64,000 bases of DNA from positions 1-64,000 of the forward strand of contig JAFKDC010000015.1 of the NCBI GenBank assembly GCA_017255395.1, in the 5' to 3' direction. A model generated the notes under the pieces. It was not told the origin of the DNA. It saw only the letters and a program-made list of their open reading frames with translations, and did no database searches. Position 1 is the first letter of the stretch; each line of letters opens with the position of its first letter. Below, one piece after another: positions 38,037 to 47,295 of this stretch. The DNA is from Enemella evansiae (lineage in GTDB: Bacteria; Pseudomonadota; Alphaproteobacteria; Rhodobacterales; Rhodobacteraceae). Position numbers and translations under genes: made by a program.

Positions 38037-38780
38037 CTACAGGCGCTCCACGGGGTCGCCGGGGGCGATGCGCCCGCCCTCGATCACCTCGGCCCGGACG
38101 GTGAAGTCGCGGTGCCCCGAGGTGTCGAGCGCGGACAGCACATTGGCATCGCGCGCCCCGGTTTCGGGGTTGTTATGAGTGGCAAGGCAGCGGTCGGTGC
38201 GCTCGCGGATTTTCAGGACGGTCGGGCCGACGCGGATCTCGCGGTCCAGCCAGTCGAATTCTTCCCAGGGGGCAAGGTTCTCGACCCACAGGTTGCAGCG
38301 CCAGCGGTGGATCGACAGCGCATGCCCGATCCGCTGCTCCACCGCGCGGTGCGAGGACAGGTTGCCCAGCGTGATCGAGGCGAAATCGCTGTCGGTGAAG
38401 CCGCGCTGCGCGCCGCGCACCACCCGCACGGATTGCGCGCGGTTGGCCGGGATGAAGCCGCCGGCCCAGTCTATCAGCCTTTGCCCCTCGGTGTCGGGGT
38501 TCAGGGTCAGGTCCTCGCGGTCGGGATGCGACAGGGTGACGGTGCCCATAGCTTCGTCGGTGCGGGCGGTGATGGCGGCCAGCCCCGGTGCCTTGGACCC
38601 GCGCGAGAAGTTCTGGCAGCCGACCCAGTGCGAGCCGTCGGCATCCGTCGCGTCGTGGGCCACCGCCCACAGCCGGTCCCAGGGTAGCGTCTGGCCCGGT
38701 TCCAGCAAGGCAGAAGCCACGGACTCGCGTCCGTGGCTCTTGATGGGGAAACGCCAGATCTGGTCAAGCCTGCCGGTCAT
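38037..38780 (-). CDS. MOSC-domain protein
   Basis: 247 residues from ATG 38780, which overlaps the yidC stop (ATGA); longer in-frame readings run into yidC and are rejected. N-terminal beta-barrel-like MTGRLDQIWRFPIKS, then a MOSC domain with HRWRCNLWVENLAPWEE, ERTDRCLATHNNPETG containing a candidate catalytic Cys. MOSC proteins bind molybdenum cofactor or carry sulfur. Typical neighbour of yidC in Rhodobacteraceae. Confidence 0.85.
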   Translation of the reverse strand: MTGRLDQIWRFPIKSHGRESVASALLEPGQTLPWDRLWAVAHDATDADGSHWVGCQNFSRGSKAPGLAAITARTDEAMGTVTLSHPDREDLTLNPDTEGQRLIDWAGGFIPANRAQSVRVVRGAQRGFTDSDFASITLGNLSSHRAVEQRIGHALSIHRWRCNLWVENLAPWEEFDWLDREIRVGPTVLKIRERTDRCLATHNNPETGARDANVLSALDTSGHRDFTVRAEVIEGGRIAPGDPVERL

Positions 38781-40633
38781 TTGCTTCCCGGCTTGGAGGT
38801 CGAATTGGCGGCCTTGCCGTCGTCCTTCGCCTTCTTCCTGAAGCTGGACTTGATGTTGCCCAGGAGGTCCGGCTTGTAGCCGTGCTGGCGCATGATCAGG
38901 TACTGCTGGGTGAAGGTGATCAGGTTGTTCGCGATCCAGTAGACCACAAGACCCGATGCGAAGCTGCCCAGCATGAACATGAAGACCCAGGGCATCCATG
39001 CAAAGATCATCTGTTGCGTCGGATCGGTGGGCGCCGGGTTCAGTTTCTGTTGCAGCCACATCGAGATGCCCAAGAGCAGCGGCAGGATGCCGATGAAGAT
39101 CAGCGCCATGAAGCTTTGCGGATCCGGCGAGGCCCAGGGCAGCAGGCCGAAGAGGTTGAAGATAGAGGTCGGATCCGGCGCGCTGAGGTCCTGGAACGGT
39201 CCGAAGAAGGGCGCGTGCCGCAGTTCCAGCGTGACGAAGATCACCTTGTAGAGGCTGAAAAAGATCGGGATTTGCAGAAGGATCGGCAGACAGCCCGCGG
39301 CGGGGTTCACCTTTTCCTTCTTATAGAGGCCCATCATCTCGCGCTGCAGCTTCTCACGATCGCCGCCGGTGCGCTCCTTGATCTTCTCCATCTCCGGCTG
39401 GAGTTCCTTCATCTTCGCCATGGAGGCGTAGGACTTGTAGGCCAGCGGGAAGAGGATCGCCTTCAGCAGCAGGGTCAGCGCGATGATCGCAAGGCCCATG
39501 TTGCCGATGGCGGCGTTCAGCCAGTGCAGGACCGCGAAGATCGGCTTGGTCAGGAAGAAGAACCAGCCCCAGTCGATGGAATCGAGGAAGCGGTCGATCC
39601 CGGCCTTCTGGTACTCGCGGATGGTCTCCCATTCTTTCGCGCCCGCGAAAAGCTGGGTGGTGACGGATTGCTGTTCGCCTGCCGCCAGCTGCATCGTGGG
39701 CAGCACGGCCTCGGCCTGGTAGATGTCGCGGCGGGCGTCGTATTTGGCCACCGACTTGAAGGGTGTGCCGCTGGCGGGGATCAGCGTGGTCATCCAGTAG
39801 TGATCGGTGAAGCCGACCCAGCCGGTCTCTTCGACCCGTTCGACCACGGCCTGCGCGCCTTCGGACTGTACCATGTCGAGGTCGGGCATGTTCTTGTACT
39901 TGGTCAGCTCAAGAATGCCGTCCGACATCTGCATCGCGCCTTCGTGCAGGATGAAGAAGTTCTTCATGTCGTCGGGTTCGCCATGGCGGGCGATGATGCC
40001 ATAGGGCGCCAGCGACACGCTCTCGCCGCCGGTGTTCTCGACCGCCTGCGTGACGGTGAACATGAAGTTCTCGTCGATGGCCAGGGTGCGGCGGAAGGTC
40101 AGGCCGGCGGGGCTTTGCCAGACCAGCGTGACCGGGCTGTCCACGGTCAGGGTCTCGCCGCTTTCCACGGTCCATTCGGTGTTGGCACCGGGCACGTCTG
40201 CGGGCGTCAGGCCCGCGCCGGGGGCCCAGCCGTAAAGCGCGTAATAGGGGTTCGGGTCGCCCAGCGGGTCCAGCATCTGAACGATCGGCGAGTTGTCGTC
40301 GTTGGTGACGCGGTAGTCCTTCAGGCGCAGGTCGTCGATGCGCCCGCCGGTCAGCGAGATGGAGCCTTCGACGCGCGGCGTGTCCAGCGGCAGGCGCGGC
40401 GCTTCGACCGTATCGACGGATTGCTGGGCCGGGGCCTGCGTGCCTTCGGCACCGGGCGCCACGGTGGGGGCCTGGGCGACGCCGTCGATGGCGGCGGGGC
40501 TGTCGGTTTCCGTGGCGACGGGGGCGTTGGGGTCCTCCACCGGCTCGGGTGGCGGGAAGAGGAGGAACCAGACGAGGATCACCAGGGCGCTCAGACCTGT
40601 TGCGAGCAGCAGATTCTTGTTCTGTTCGTCCAT
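38777..40633 (-). CDS. yidC: Membrane protein insertase YidC
   Basis: 618 residues. N-terminal anchor (about residues 7-26), a Pro/Ala-rich linker, the large periplasmic domain, and a C-terminal five-helix core with MKELQPEMEKIKERTGGDRE, AAGCLPILLQIPIFFSLYK and VYWIANNLITFTQQYL. Inserts inner-membrane proteins with or without SecYEG. Separated from yidD-rnpA-rpmH, with which it usually clusters, by 3.4 kb. Confidence 0.97.
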   Translation of the reverse strand: MDEQNKNLLLATGLSALVILVWFLLFPPPEPVEDPNAPVATETDSPAAIDGVAQAPTVAPGAEGTQAPAQQSVDTVEAPRLPLDTPRVEGSISLTGGRIDDLRLKDYRVTNDDNSPIVQMLDPLGDPNPYYALYGWAPGAGLTPADVPGANTEWTVESGETLTVDSPVTLVWQSPAGLTFRRTLAIDENFMFTVTQAVENTGGESVSLAPYGIIARHGEPDDMKNFFILHEGAMQMSDGILELTKYKNMPDLDMVQSEGAQAVVERVEETGWVGFTDHYWMTTLIPASGTPFKSVAKYDARRDIYQAEAVLPTMQLAAGEQQSVTTQLFAGAKEWETIREYQKAGIDRFLDSIDWGWFFFLTKPIFAVLHWLNAAIGNMGLAIIALTLLLKAILFPLAYKSYASMAKMKELQPEMEKIKERTGGDREKLQREMMGLYKKEKVNPAAGCLPILLQIPIFFSLYKVIFVTLELRHAPFFGPFQDLSAPDPTSIFNLFGLLPWASPDPQSFMALIFIGILPLLLGISMWLQQKLNPAPTDPTQQMIFAWMPWVFMFMLGSFASGLVVYWIANNLITFTQQYLIMRQHGYKPDLLGNIKSSFRKKAKDDGKAANSTSKPGSK

Positions 40634-40682
40634 GTGGGCGGTCGCCTTTTCCCGTTCATACCTGTTCGAAAGTCACCGCTGG

Positions 40683-40711
40683 GTTCAAACGGTCCCGGCC
40701 CGAAAGGTCAA
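40683..40711 (-). promoter_or_regulatory. Candidate promoter of yidC
   Basis: On the minus strand TTGACC (40711-40706), 17 bases, TTGAAC (40688-40683). It lies about 50 bases before the yidC ATG and just past a terminator for the upstream EAL gene, within the 320-base gap between them. No gene is supportable in that gap. Confidence 0.5.
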
Positions 40712-40714
40712 GGG

Positions 40715-40735
40715 AAAACCCCGCTGCCGACGGGG
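40715..40735 (-). terminator. Terminator downstream of the EAL gene
   Basis: Minus-strand CCCCG-tcggcag-CGGGG followed by TTTT. It is about 220 bases past the EAL-gene stop and just before the candidate yidC promoter. Confidence 0.5.
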
Positions 40736-40953
40736 GTGCGGCGCTTGGTTGCGGAGGGTTTCCGGCAATTGTGATGCCGCAAAGCCGCGTTTTCAGGGGG
40801 GCGGTTCGCCGGGGTGCTCGCTTTCGCGACCGGCGCGATGCTTTTTCTGGCGTGGTGCCGGATGACATGCCAGTCGGGCGCAGGTCCGGGGCGGGCTGGG
40901 CGATGGGCCTGCGAAGCGCAAGTGCGGGGCGAGGGCGGGCCGATGGGCTGTGT

Positions 40954-42495
40954 CTAGCCGGTGCTGCGGCCCAGTTTCCGCGCCCCGGCAATGCGGGCGG
41001 CATGATCCTGCGCCCAGTCGACCATTTGGTCGGCGGGCATCGGTCTGGCAATGCCGAACCCCTGCACGTGGTCGCAGCCCAGTTGCGCCAGCAAGGCATG
41101 TTCGCCCACGCTTTCGACGCCTTCGGCCAGCGTTTCCAGCCCCAGCCGGTCGGCCATGCCCAGCACAGCGGCCAGCATCCTTTGCTGATCCTCGTCGCGG
41201 TCGACGCGGGTGACAAAGCTGCGGTCGATCTTCAGCCGGTGCACGGTGAAGCGGCGCAGCGAGGTGATCGAGGCATGACCGGTGCCAAAGTCGTCGAGGT
41301 CGATCTGGCAGCCGATCTTGCCCAGTTCGACGATGTTGCGGGCCACGATGCCCTCTGGCGAGGCCGCGATCACGGTTTCCAGCACCTCGATCCCGAGGCG
41401 CTGCGCCGTCAGGCCGAAGCGGTCAAGCTCCCACTGGATGCGCTGCACCAGCTTGGGGTCGCGTAGCTCGGCATCGGCGAAATTGACGCTGACGCGGGGT
41501 ACGTCCAGACCCGCCTGGTCCCAGCTGCGCAGGGCGGTCAGGGCGTGTTGAAGGATCACCTCGCTCAGCTGTTCCATCTTGCCGGACTCTTCCAGCACGC
41601 GAAGGAACTGCGCGGGTGGCACGATGCCGCGCTCCGGATGAATCCAGCGGGCCAGTGCCTCGACCCCGCTGATGCGGCCGGTCGAGGTGCAGATCTGCGG
41701 CTGGAACCAGGGCTGGATCTGGCCATTGGCCAGGGCGCGCTCGACATCGGACTGAAGGCTTTTCTGCTGTTTGTGGGCGCTGCGCATGTTCTCGGACCAG
41801 GACCGGATGGCAGAGGGGCCATTGGCGATGGCCTCGGTCAGGGCGATCTGGGCGGCCTCCAGCATTTGCTTGCCGGTCGCCTCGTCCTTCAGCCGGGAGG
41901 TGCCGCAAAAGCCGATGGAGGCAGTGAGGTAACGCATTGCGTTGTTGATCGGGGCCGGTTCTTCAAGCGCGTTCTGGATGCGGGTCGACAGATGAAGCAG
42001 CGCCTCGAGGTCCAGCCGCAGCGAGGGCGCAAGCAGGACCATATAGCGTGTGTCGCCCATGCGCACGGCCGTGTCGTCGCGGCGCAGGGCGTTGCGCAGC
42101 CGCGACAGGGTCAGGTCGCGGAAGGCGTCGGCGGCATTTTCCCCGGCGCGCTGTCCGATTTCGGTGAGGCCGTCGACCTCGATCAGCAAACAGGCGGTGG
42201 ACAGCGTCGCGTCGCGGGCGCGTTCCACCGCGGCCTGCGCAAGGTTGGTGGCGGTGATCGTGTTGACGATATCGCCCGGCCCTGCGGCCATGCCGGCCTG
42301 CGCGGGTGGGCCGCCCCCGGCGATCATGTAGAGCAGCGGCGCCCCCAGCGCGGCGGCGACAAGCAGCGCCTCGCCACCGATCCAGAAGGCAGCGAGGGCG
42401 ATGGCGGGAATGAAGGCGAGGACATGCGGGCCATGCAGCGCGCGCTGGACCTGCGCCCGAAGCGCGGAAAACCTGGACCATTGCCGAACCGTCAT
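40954..42495 (-). CDS. Membrane-bound EAL phosphodiesterase with degenerate GGDEF domain
   Basis: 513 residues. Two hydrophobic segments (about 26-37 and 42-58) anchor it. The GGDEF-like domain (about 95-240) has RMGDTRY in place of GGDEF, so cyclase activity is unlikely. The EAL domain (about 250-500) keeps EAL at 279-281, N339, DDFGTG at 401-406, KIDRSFV with K422, and LAEGVES with E458, so c-di-GMP hydrolysis is expected. No sensor domain is recognisable. It lies between ttcA and yidC on the minus strand. Confidence 0.9.
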   Translation of the reverse strand: MTVRQWSRFSALRAQVQRALHGPHVLAFIPAIALAAFWIGGEALLVAAALGAPLLYMIAGGGPPAQAGMAAGPGDIVNTITATNLAQAAVERARDATLSTACLLIEVDGLTEIGQRAGENAADAFRDLTLSRLRNALRRDDTAVRMGDTRYMVLLAPSLRLDLEALLHLSTRIQNALEEPAPINNAMRYLTASIGFCGTSRLKDEATGKQMLEAAQIALTEAIANGPSAIRSWSENMRSAHKQQKSLQSDVERALANGQIQPWFQPQICTSTGRISGVEALARWIHPERGIVPPAQFLRVLEESGKMEQLSEVILQHALTALRSWDQAGLDVPRVSVNFADAELRDPKLVQRIQWELDRFGLTAQRLGIEVLETVIAASPEGIVARNIVELGKIGCQIDLDDFGTGHASITSLRRFTVHRLKIDRSFVTRVDRDEDQQRMLAAVLGMADRLGLETLAEGVESVGEHALLAQLGCDHVQGFGIARPMPADQMVDWAQDHAARIAGARKLGRSTG

Positions 42496-42582
42496 GATGC
42501 GTCCTTTCCCTTGCAGGTCAGGACAGTAGGCCCAAGCGGTAACCCGTTGATTAACGGCGGCGCCGCATTCTCGGCTCTATGG

Positions 42583-43422
42583 TTAACCGCTGTCGCGCAT
42601 CAGCCCTGCGAAATCGAACAGCTTGGGGTCCAGCATGTGCGAGGGGCGAATGTTCATCAGGGCCTTGAACATGACCTGCCGCCGACCGGGGCTGTTCTTC
42701 TCCCACCCGTCGAGAATCTGTTTGACCTGCTGGCGTTGCAGCCCGTCCTGGCTGCCGCAGAGGTCGCAGGGAATGATCGGGTAATTCATCGCCGTCGCGA
42801 ATTTCTCGCAATCCGCCTCGGCCACGTGGGCGAGGGGGCGGTAGACGAATAGATCGCCTTCTTCGTTAACCAGCTTGGGCGGCATGGTGGCAAGCCGCCC
42901 CCCGTGAAACAGGTTCATGAAGAAGGTTTCGAGGATGTCGTCGCGGTGATGGCCCAGCACGACCGCCGAACAGCCCTCTTCCCGGGCGATGCGGTAAAGA
43001 TTGCCGCGGCGCAGCCGCGAACACAGCGCGCAGAAGGTCCGGCCCTGTGGGACCTTGTCCATCACGATGGAATAGGTGTCCTGATACTCGATCCGGTGCG
43101 GCACCTTCATGCGTTCGAGGAAATCGGGCAGGACGGTCGCCGGAAAGCCGGGCTGCCCCTGGTCGAGGTTGCAGGCAAGGATCTCTACCGGCAGCAGACC
43201 GCGCCACTGCAACTCGTGCAGGATTGCAAGCAGCGTGTAACTGTCCTTGCCCCCCGACAGGCAGACAAGCCACCTGGGCGGCGTCTCGCCGGGTTCGACC
43301 ATGCCATACTGGTCCACCGCCTCGCGCACGTTCTGCACAAGCCGCTTGCGGAGCTTCTTGAACTCGGTGGTCTTGGGCGCCCCGTGAAAGAGCGGGTGTA
43401 TCTCGTCGGCATCGTCCAGCAT
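42583..43422 (-). CDS. ttcA: tRNA 2-thiocytidine synthetase TtcA
   Basis: 279 residues from ATG 43422 ([16 protein letters not shown]). PP-loop SGGKDS at 56-61, and the two CxxC pairs C131/C134 (CALC) and C219/C222 (CDLC) that hold the 4Fe-4S cluster. Thiolates C32 of certain tRNAs, including Arg. The start lacks a clear Shine-Dalgarno, and the reading could extend upstream. It follows the small gene at 43472 by 49 bases. Confidence 0.94.
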   Translation of the reverse strand: MLDDADEIHPLFHGAPKTTEFKKLRKRLVQNVREAVDQYGMVEPGETPPRWLVCLSGGKDSYTLLAILHELQWRGLLPVEILACNLDQGQPGFPATVLPDFLERMKVPHRIEYQDTYSIVMDKVPQGRTFCALCSRLRRGNLYRIAREEGCSAVVLGHHRDDILETFFMNLFHGGRLATMPPKLVNEEGDLFVYRPLAHVAEADCEKFATAMNYPIIPCDLCGSQDGLQRQQVKQILDGWEKNSPGRRQVMFKALMNIRPSHMLDPKLFDFAGLMRDSG

Positions 43423-43471
43423 GTGGCGGGGATACGGCCCCGCCACAGTCTGAGCAAGTGCTAACGCGCCT

Positions 43472-43711
43472 TCAGTAACGGAAGGGCGAAAGCGGCAGGC
43501 GCGGGTCGGCGGCCCGTCGCGGCGGCAGCCCGACGTCACGCCGGATATGATCGTCCAGCGCGTCGACATCGGTGGGCGGGGGCCGCAACGTCGGCATGTG
43601 GAACAGCGCGACAAAGGAGGCGGTGAGCACCCGCAGCGCGCCGTGCTGCGCGATGGTGGATTCGATGCTGGTGTCCGGCAGCGGACGGGGCAGAAGGTTA
43701 TCGTTGAACAT
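43472..43711 (-). CDS. Small protein with DUF1127-like end
   Basis: 79 residues. The C-terminal [17 protein letters not shown] resembles the LxDHxLRDIGLxR tail of DUF1127 proteins, often seen in Rhodobacteraceae. N-terminal half is hydrophobic in part ([11 protein letters not shown]). The ribosome-binding site is weak. It precedes ttcA and is probably co-transcribed. DUF1127 membership is a guess from the motif. Confidence 0.55.
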   Translation of the reverse strand: MFNDNLLPRPLPDTSIESTIAQHGALRVLTASFVALFHMPTLRPPPTDVDALDDHIRRDVGLPPRRAADPRLPLSPFRY

Positions 43712-43815
43712 ATATGTCCCGGCGCGCGAGGGCAGCCGGACTCCTGTTGTGGATCGGATGGGAATCGGCCGGACGCAGGGCTTCCCCGGGCGGACGGATC
43801 GACGGTTCAGGTTGG

Positions 43816-43841
43816 AAAATGGTCCGTGAGGCTCACGGACC
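43816..43841 (-). terminator. Terminator after the 27-residue gene
   Basis: On the minus strand GGTCCGTGAG and CTCACGGACC face each other with one base between (in practice a 5-base loop and 8-bp stem) followed by ATTTTCC. It lies 15 bases past the small gene stop, making a self-contained transcription unit. Confidence 0.75.
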
Positions 43842-43855
43842 GGGCGCGAAGCGGT

Positions 43856-43939
43856 TTAGCCCTGGACGGTTCGGCGGAAGCCGTTGCCCCAGGTCGCTTC
43901 GAAGGACGCCGCTGCTGCGGGGAGTTGTCGAATCATCAT
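43856..43939 (-). CDS. Candidate 27-residue small protein
   Basis: Reads MMIRQLPAAAASFEATW then GNGFRRTVQG. GGGAGG lies five bases before the double ATG, one of the strongest ribosome-binding sites in this part of the window, and a clear terminator follows. The short upstream gap could hold a promoter. The end (GNGFRRT) is basic. No family recognised; a leader peptide or a small regulatory RNA with a coding part are alternatives. Confidence 0.55.
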   Translation of the reverse strand: MMIRQLPAAAASFEATWGNGFRRTVQG

Positions 43940-44058
43940 AATAAGACCTCCCTTGTGTGCTGCGTGGGTCCGGGAATTGCTTAGCCGGGCATGCACGAAA
44001 AAGCGATATTTTTCTTGCGACAATGCCGTGACAGGCGGAAATCGACCCGCCGGCGTGT

Positions 44059-44280
44059 TCAATCGGGCACGTTGTCGATGCCCGAGCCGCCCCATGGGTG
44101 GCAGCGTGCCAGGCGCCGAAGGGTCAGCCAGCCGCCGCGAAAGGCGCCGTGCTTTTCCAGTGCCTCAAGGGAATAGGCAGAGCAGGTGGGGTGGAACCGG
44201 CAGCCGTGGCCGACCCATGGGCTGAGGAGAAGGCGGTAGGCCCGGACGGGCAGGGCGACGATATGCGCCAGCGGGCTCAT
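44059..44280 (-). CDS. yidD: Membrane protein insertion efficiency factor YidD
   Basis: 73 residues. YRLLLSPWVGHGCRFHPTCS (20 residues) followed by AYSLEALEKHG, and RLARCHPWGGSGID, are the family signatures. Amphipathic helix near the start for membrane attachment. Overlaps rnpA by ATGA at 44277-44280. Confidence 0.95.
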   Translation of the reverse strand: MSPLAHIVALPVRAYRLLLSPWVGHGCRFHPTCSAYSLEALEKHGAFRGGWLTLRRLARCHPWGGSGIDNVPD

Positions 44281-44663
44281 GCGCCGTGCAGCTTGCGCAA
44301 CGCGCGTTGCAGGTCGTCCAGCATGGCGGCGAAGTCGCGCTGGCCGGTCTCGCCGGGGCGGCCGATCAGCACATAGTCCCAGCCCGCGCGGCCATGGTTA
44401 GGCAGGGTCAGCCGCGCGATCTCGCGCAGGCGCCGCTTGGCCCGGTTGCGGGCGACGGCGTTGCCGACCTTCTTGGAACAGGTAAAGCCCACGCGAATCG
44501 CCTGCGCGGCCTCGTCGGGTGCGCGTTCACGGGCTTGCAGCAGGAAGGCCGGGCAGGGCACCCGACGCGCCCGGGCGGCGCGCAGGAAGTCCGGCCGCTT
44601 GCGCAGCCGCTCCAACGGCAAAAGAGCCGCCACGACATCGGTCCGGGCGGCTTCTTTCGTCAT
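44277..44663 (-). CDS. rnpA: Ribonuclease P protein component
   Basis: 128 residues from ATG 44663 (MTKEAARTDVVAALLPL). LERLRKRPDFLRAARARRV (19 residues), RVGFTCSKKVGNAVARNRAK (20 residues) and RRLRE are the RNA-binding signature. Assists the catalytic RNA in tRNA 5' processing. Thirty bases after rpmH in the conserved rpmH-rnpA-yidD order. Confidence 0.95.
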   Translation of the reverse strand: MTKEAARTDVVAALLPLERLRKRPDFLRAARARRVPCPAFLLQARERAPDEAAQAIRVGFTCSKKVGNAVARNRAKRRLREIARLTLPNHGRAGWDYVLIGRPGETGQRDFAAMLDDLQRALRKLHGA

Positions 44664-44692
44664 GTCAGGCTCCGTCCCCAAGGGGAATCGGT

Positions 44693-44827
44693 TCAGGCGC
44701 TGAGAGCCTTGCGGCCACGCGCGCGGCGTGCGTTCAGGATCTTGCGGCCTGCCTTGGTTGCCATGCGCGCACGGAACCCGTGGCGACGCTTGCGAACGAG
44801 GTTCGACGGCTGAAAAGTGCGTTTCAT
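44693..44827 (-). CDS. rpmH: 50S ribosomal protein L34
   Basis: 44 residues: [17 protein letters not shown], then [20 protein letters not shown] and GRKALSA, a textbook L34. First gene of rpmH-rnpA-yidD on the minus strand, with a promoter about 73 bases upstream. Confidence 0.97.
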   Translation of the reverse strand: MKRTFQPSNLVRKRRHGFRARMATKAGRKILNARRARGRKALSA

Positions 44828-44899
44828 CGCGGCTACTCCGATACATTGGCGGCAAGGATCACGAGGGTGACTCGCCTGCCAGGGTCATTCGAAGCCCTG

Positions 44900-44928
44900 C
44901 CTATAGGGAAGCGTCATGCGCTTGTCAA
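44900..44928 (-). promoter_or_regulatory. Sigma-70 promoter of rpmH-rnpA-yidD
   Basis: On the minus strand TTGACA (44928-44923), 17 bases, TATAGG (44905-44900). A near-consensus promoter, about 73 bases before the rpmH start. Confidence 0.78.
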
Positions 44929-45118
44929 ATACCTGTTTCGCCCCGCGGGCGTGTTTCAGGCGCCCGTGTCACACAGCCGGAATGTTACAGGAAACCGGCG
45001 GCGGCGCCGCGAATCCTCACCGATTGCGGCGATGCGTTCAAGCGCCCGTGAAGAGCCTGTTTCCGCCATGGGGCGCGGGTCATGTTTCATGGCACAACCC
45101 CATGGACAAGAGGCAGAG

Positions 45119-45856
45119 ATGAGCAGCATGAGCGCGCCCGATACACCGACCCGCCGATGGACGCGGCACCTGCCGCTGGCGGCGATCCTGCTGGTGGCGG
45201 GCCTGGGGTTCTTCCTTCTGCGCGATACCCTGACCTTCGAGACGCTGCGCGCCAACCGCGAGGCGCTGACGGCCTTCCGCGACGCGCATTTCCTGCTGAT
45301 GGGGCTGGGTTTTGCGCTGGCCTACGTGGCCATCGTGGCCTTTTCGCTGCCCGGCGCCGCCGTTGCTTCGGTCACCGGCGGCTTTCTCTTCGGGCTCTGG
45401 GCGGGCACGGCGCTGAACGTTGCCGCCGCCACCGTCGGCGCCGTCCTGATCTTCCTCGCCGCCCGCGCCGGGCTGGGCCGGACAGTGGCGCAACGGCTGG
45501 AGACCTCGGAGGGCACGCTGAAGCGGGTCAAGGACGGGTTGCGCGACAATGAGGTCAATGTGCTGCTGGTCCTGCGGCTGGTGCCGGTGGTGCCCTTCTT
45601 CGTCGCCAACCTGCTGCCCGCGCTGGTCGGCGTGTCCTTCCGCAACTTCCTGTGGACGACGGCGGTGGGAATCATCCCCGGCGCGCTGGTCTTTACCTCT
45701 ATCGGTGTCGGGCTGGGCGAGGTCTTCGACCGGGGCGAAAGCCCGGATCTGTCGCTGCTCTGGGCGCCGCATGTGATCGGCCCGATTCTCGGACTGGCGG
45801 CGCTGGCGGCGTTGCCGATCGTGGTGAAGGCAGTGCGGGGCAAGGGGGGCGTCTGA
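45119..45856 (+). CDS. TVP38/TMEM64 (DedA-superfamily) membrane protein
   Basis: 245 residues with about five to six hydrophobic segments. The family core is FSLPGAAVASVTGGFLFG plus GTALNVAAATVGAVLIFLAA (20 residues), and RLVPVVPFFVANLLPALVG (19 residues) near residues 160-180. Related proteins are thought to scramble or transport lipids. The start ATG at 45119 has AGAGG just upstream. Its stop shares a base with the oxidoreductase start (TGATG), a pairing also seen in other bacteria. Confidence 0.88.
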   Translation: MSSMSAPDTPTRRWTRHLPLAAILLVAGLGFFLLRDTLTFETLRANREALTAFRDAHFLLMGLGFALAYVAIVAFSLPGAAVASVTGGFLFGLWAGTALNVAAATVGAVLIFLAARAGLGRTVAQRLETSEGTLKRVKDGLRDNEVNVLLVLRLVPVVPFFVANLLPALVGVSFRNFLWTTAVGIIPGALVFTSIGVGLGEVFDRGESPDLSLLWAPHVIGPILGLAALAALPIVVKAVRGKGGV

Positions 45857-47271
45857 TGGAACGGATCGACACGGATATTCTGGTCCTCGGCGCCGGGTCC
45901 GGCGGGCTGTCGGTTGCGGCGGGGGCCGTGCAGATGGGCGCACGGGTCGTCCTGCTGGAGGGCGCAGAGATGGGCGGCGACTGCCTGAACCACGGCTGCG
46001 TCCCCTCCAAGGCGCTGATCGCGGCGGGCAAGGCGGCGCATGGCATGAGACATGCGGCGGCGTTCGGCATTGCGAATGCCGAGCCGCAGGTGGATTACGC
46101 CGCCGCCATGGGCCACGTGCGGGGCGTGATCGAGACCATCGCGCCGGTTGACAGTCAGGACCGCTTCGAAGGGCTGGGCGTGCGGGTGATCCGCCACTAC
46201 GGGCGCTTTGTCTCGGACCGCGCGGTGGAGGCCGGACCCTTCCGGATCACCGCGCGGCGGATCGTCATCGCGACCGGCTCTTCCCCGGCGGTGCCGCCGA
46301 TCCCGGGGCTGGAGAGCGTGCCCTACCTGACCAACGAATCGCTCTGGGACCTGCGCGCGCGGCCCGATCACCTGCTGATCATCGGCGGCGGGCCCATCGG
46401 GATCGAGATGGCGCAGGCGCACCGGCGGCTGGGGTCTCGCGTGACTGTGCTGGAAGGCGCGCGCGCCCTGGGCAGGGACGACCCGGAGGCCGCCGCCGTG
46501 GTGCTGGCGCAGCTGCGCACCGAAGGGGTCGAGATCGTCGAGGGGGCCAGGGTCGAGCGCGTCTCTGCCGAGGGCGGCGTCAGGGTCACTGTGGAGGGCG
46601 GCCAGTGCTTCACGGGTTCCCACCTGCTGGTCGCGGTGGGGCGGCGCGTGAACACGGATGGCCTCGACCTCGACAAGGCGGGGATCGAAACCACCCGGAC
46701 GGGCATAAGGGTCGACGACAGCCTGAAGACCACGAATCGCCGGGTCTATGCCATCGGCGATGCGGCGGGGGGCATGCAGTTCACCCATCTCGCGGGCTAT
46801 CACGCGGGCATCGTCGTGCGCTCTGCGGTGCTGGGCCTGCCGGCCAGGGCAAAGACCGCCCATATCCCGCGCACCACCTACACCGCGCCGGAACTGGCGC
46901 AGGTCGGCCTGACAGAGGCCGAGGCGCGCGCAAAGCACGGCAACCGCCTGACCGTCGCCCGATTCGACATCGGGGAAAACGACCGCGCCATTGCCGAGCG
47001 CCGAAGGGCGGGTTTCATCAAGGTCATGGTGGTGCGCGGCAGGCCCGTCGGCGCCACCATCGTCGGCACGCAGGCCGGAGAGCTGATCGCGCTGTGGTCC
47101 CTGGCCATCGCCAACGGCCTGAAGATGAGCGCGATTTCCGCCATGGTCGCGCCCTATCCCACCATCGCAGAGGTTAACAAGCGCGCCGCCGGTGCCTATT
47201 TCTCGCCGAAACTCTTTGAAAGCGACCTTGTGAAGCGGGTGGTGCGCCTTGTGCAGAACTGGCTTCCCTGA
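45856..47271 (+). CDS. FAD-dependent disulfide oxidoreductase (mercuric reductase/lipoamide dehydrogenase family)
   Basis: 471 residues. FAD-binding GAGSGGLSVAAGA at about 12-24, redox-active GGDCLNHGCVPSK, NAD(P)-binding IIGGGPIGIEMAQ and second FAD motif VYAIGDAAGGMQFTHLA. The dimerisation domain is present, but the usual HP(T) in the active-site base motif is read as YPTIAEV, so the catalytic His of lipoamide dehydrogenases is replaced by Tyr. Mercury ligands at the C terminus are absent. Coupled to the TVP38 gene. Confidence 0.88.
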   Translation: MERIDTDILVLGAGSGGLSVAAGAVQMGARVVLLEGAEMGGDCLNHGCVPSKALIAAGKAAHGMRHAAAFGIANAEPQVDYAAAMGHVRGVIETIAPVDSQDRFEGLGVRVIRHYGRFVSDRAVEAGPFRITARRIVIATGSSPAVPPIPGLESVPYLTNESLWDLRARPDHLLIIGGGPIGIEMAQAHRRLGSRVTVLEGARALGRDDPEAAAVVLAQLRTEGVEIVEGARVERVSAEGGVRVTVEGGQCFTGSHLLVAVGRRVNTDGLDLDKAGIETTRTGIRVDDSLKTTNRRVYAIGDAAGGMQFTHLAGYHAGIVVRSAVLGLPARAKTAHIPRTTYTAPELAQVGLTEAEARAKHGNRLTVARFDIGENDRAIAERRRAGFIKVMVVRGRPVGATIVGTQAGELIALWSLAIANGLKMSAISAMVAPYPTIAEVNKRAAGAYFSPKLFESDLVKRVVRLVQNWLP

Positions 47272-47295
47272 CCGGACGGAATAGATCAAACCCCT

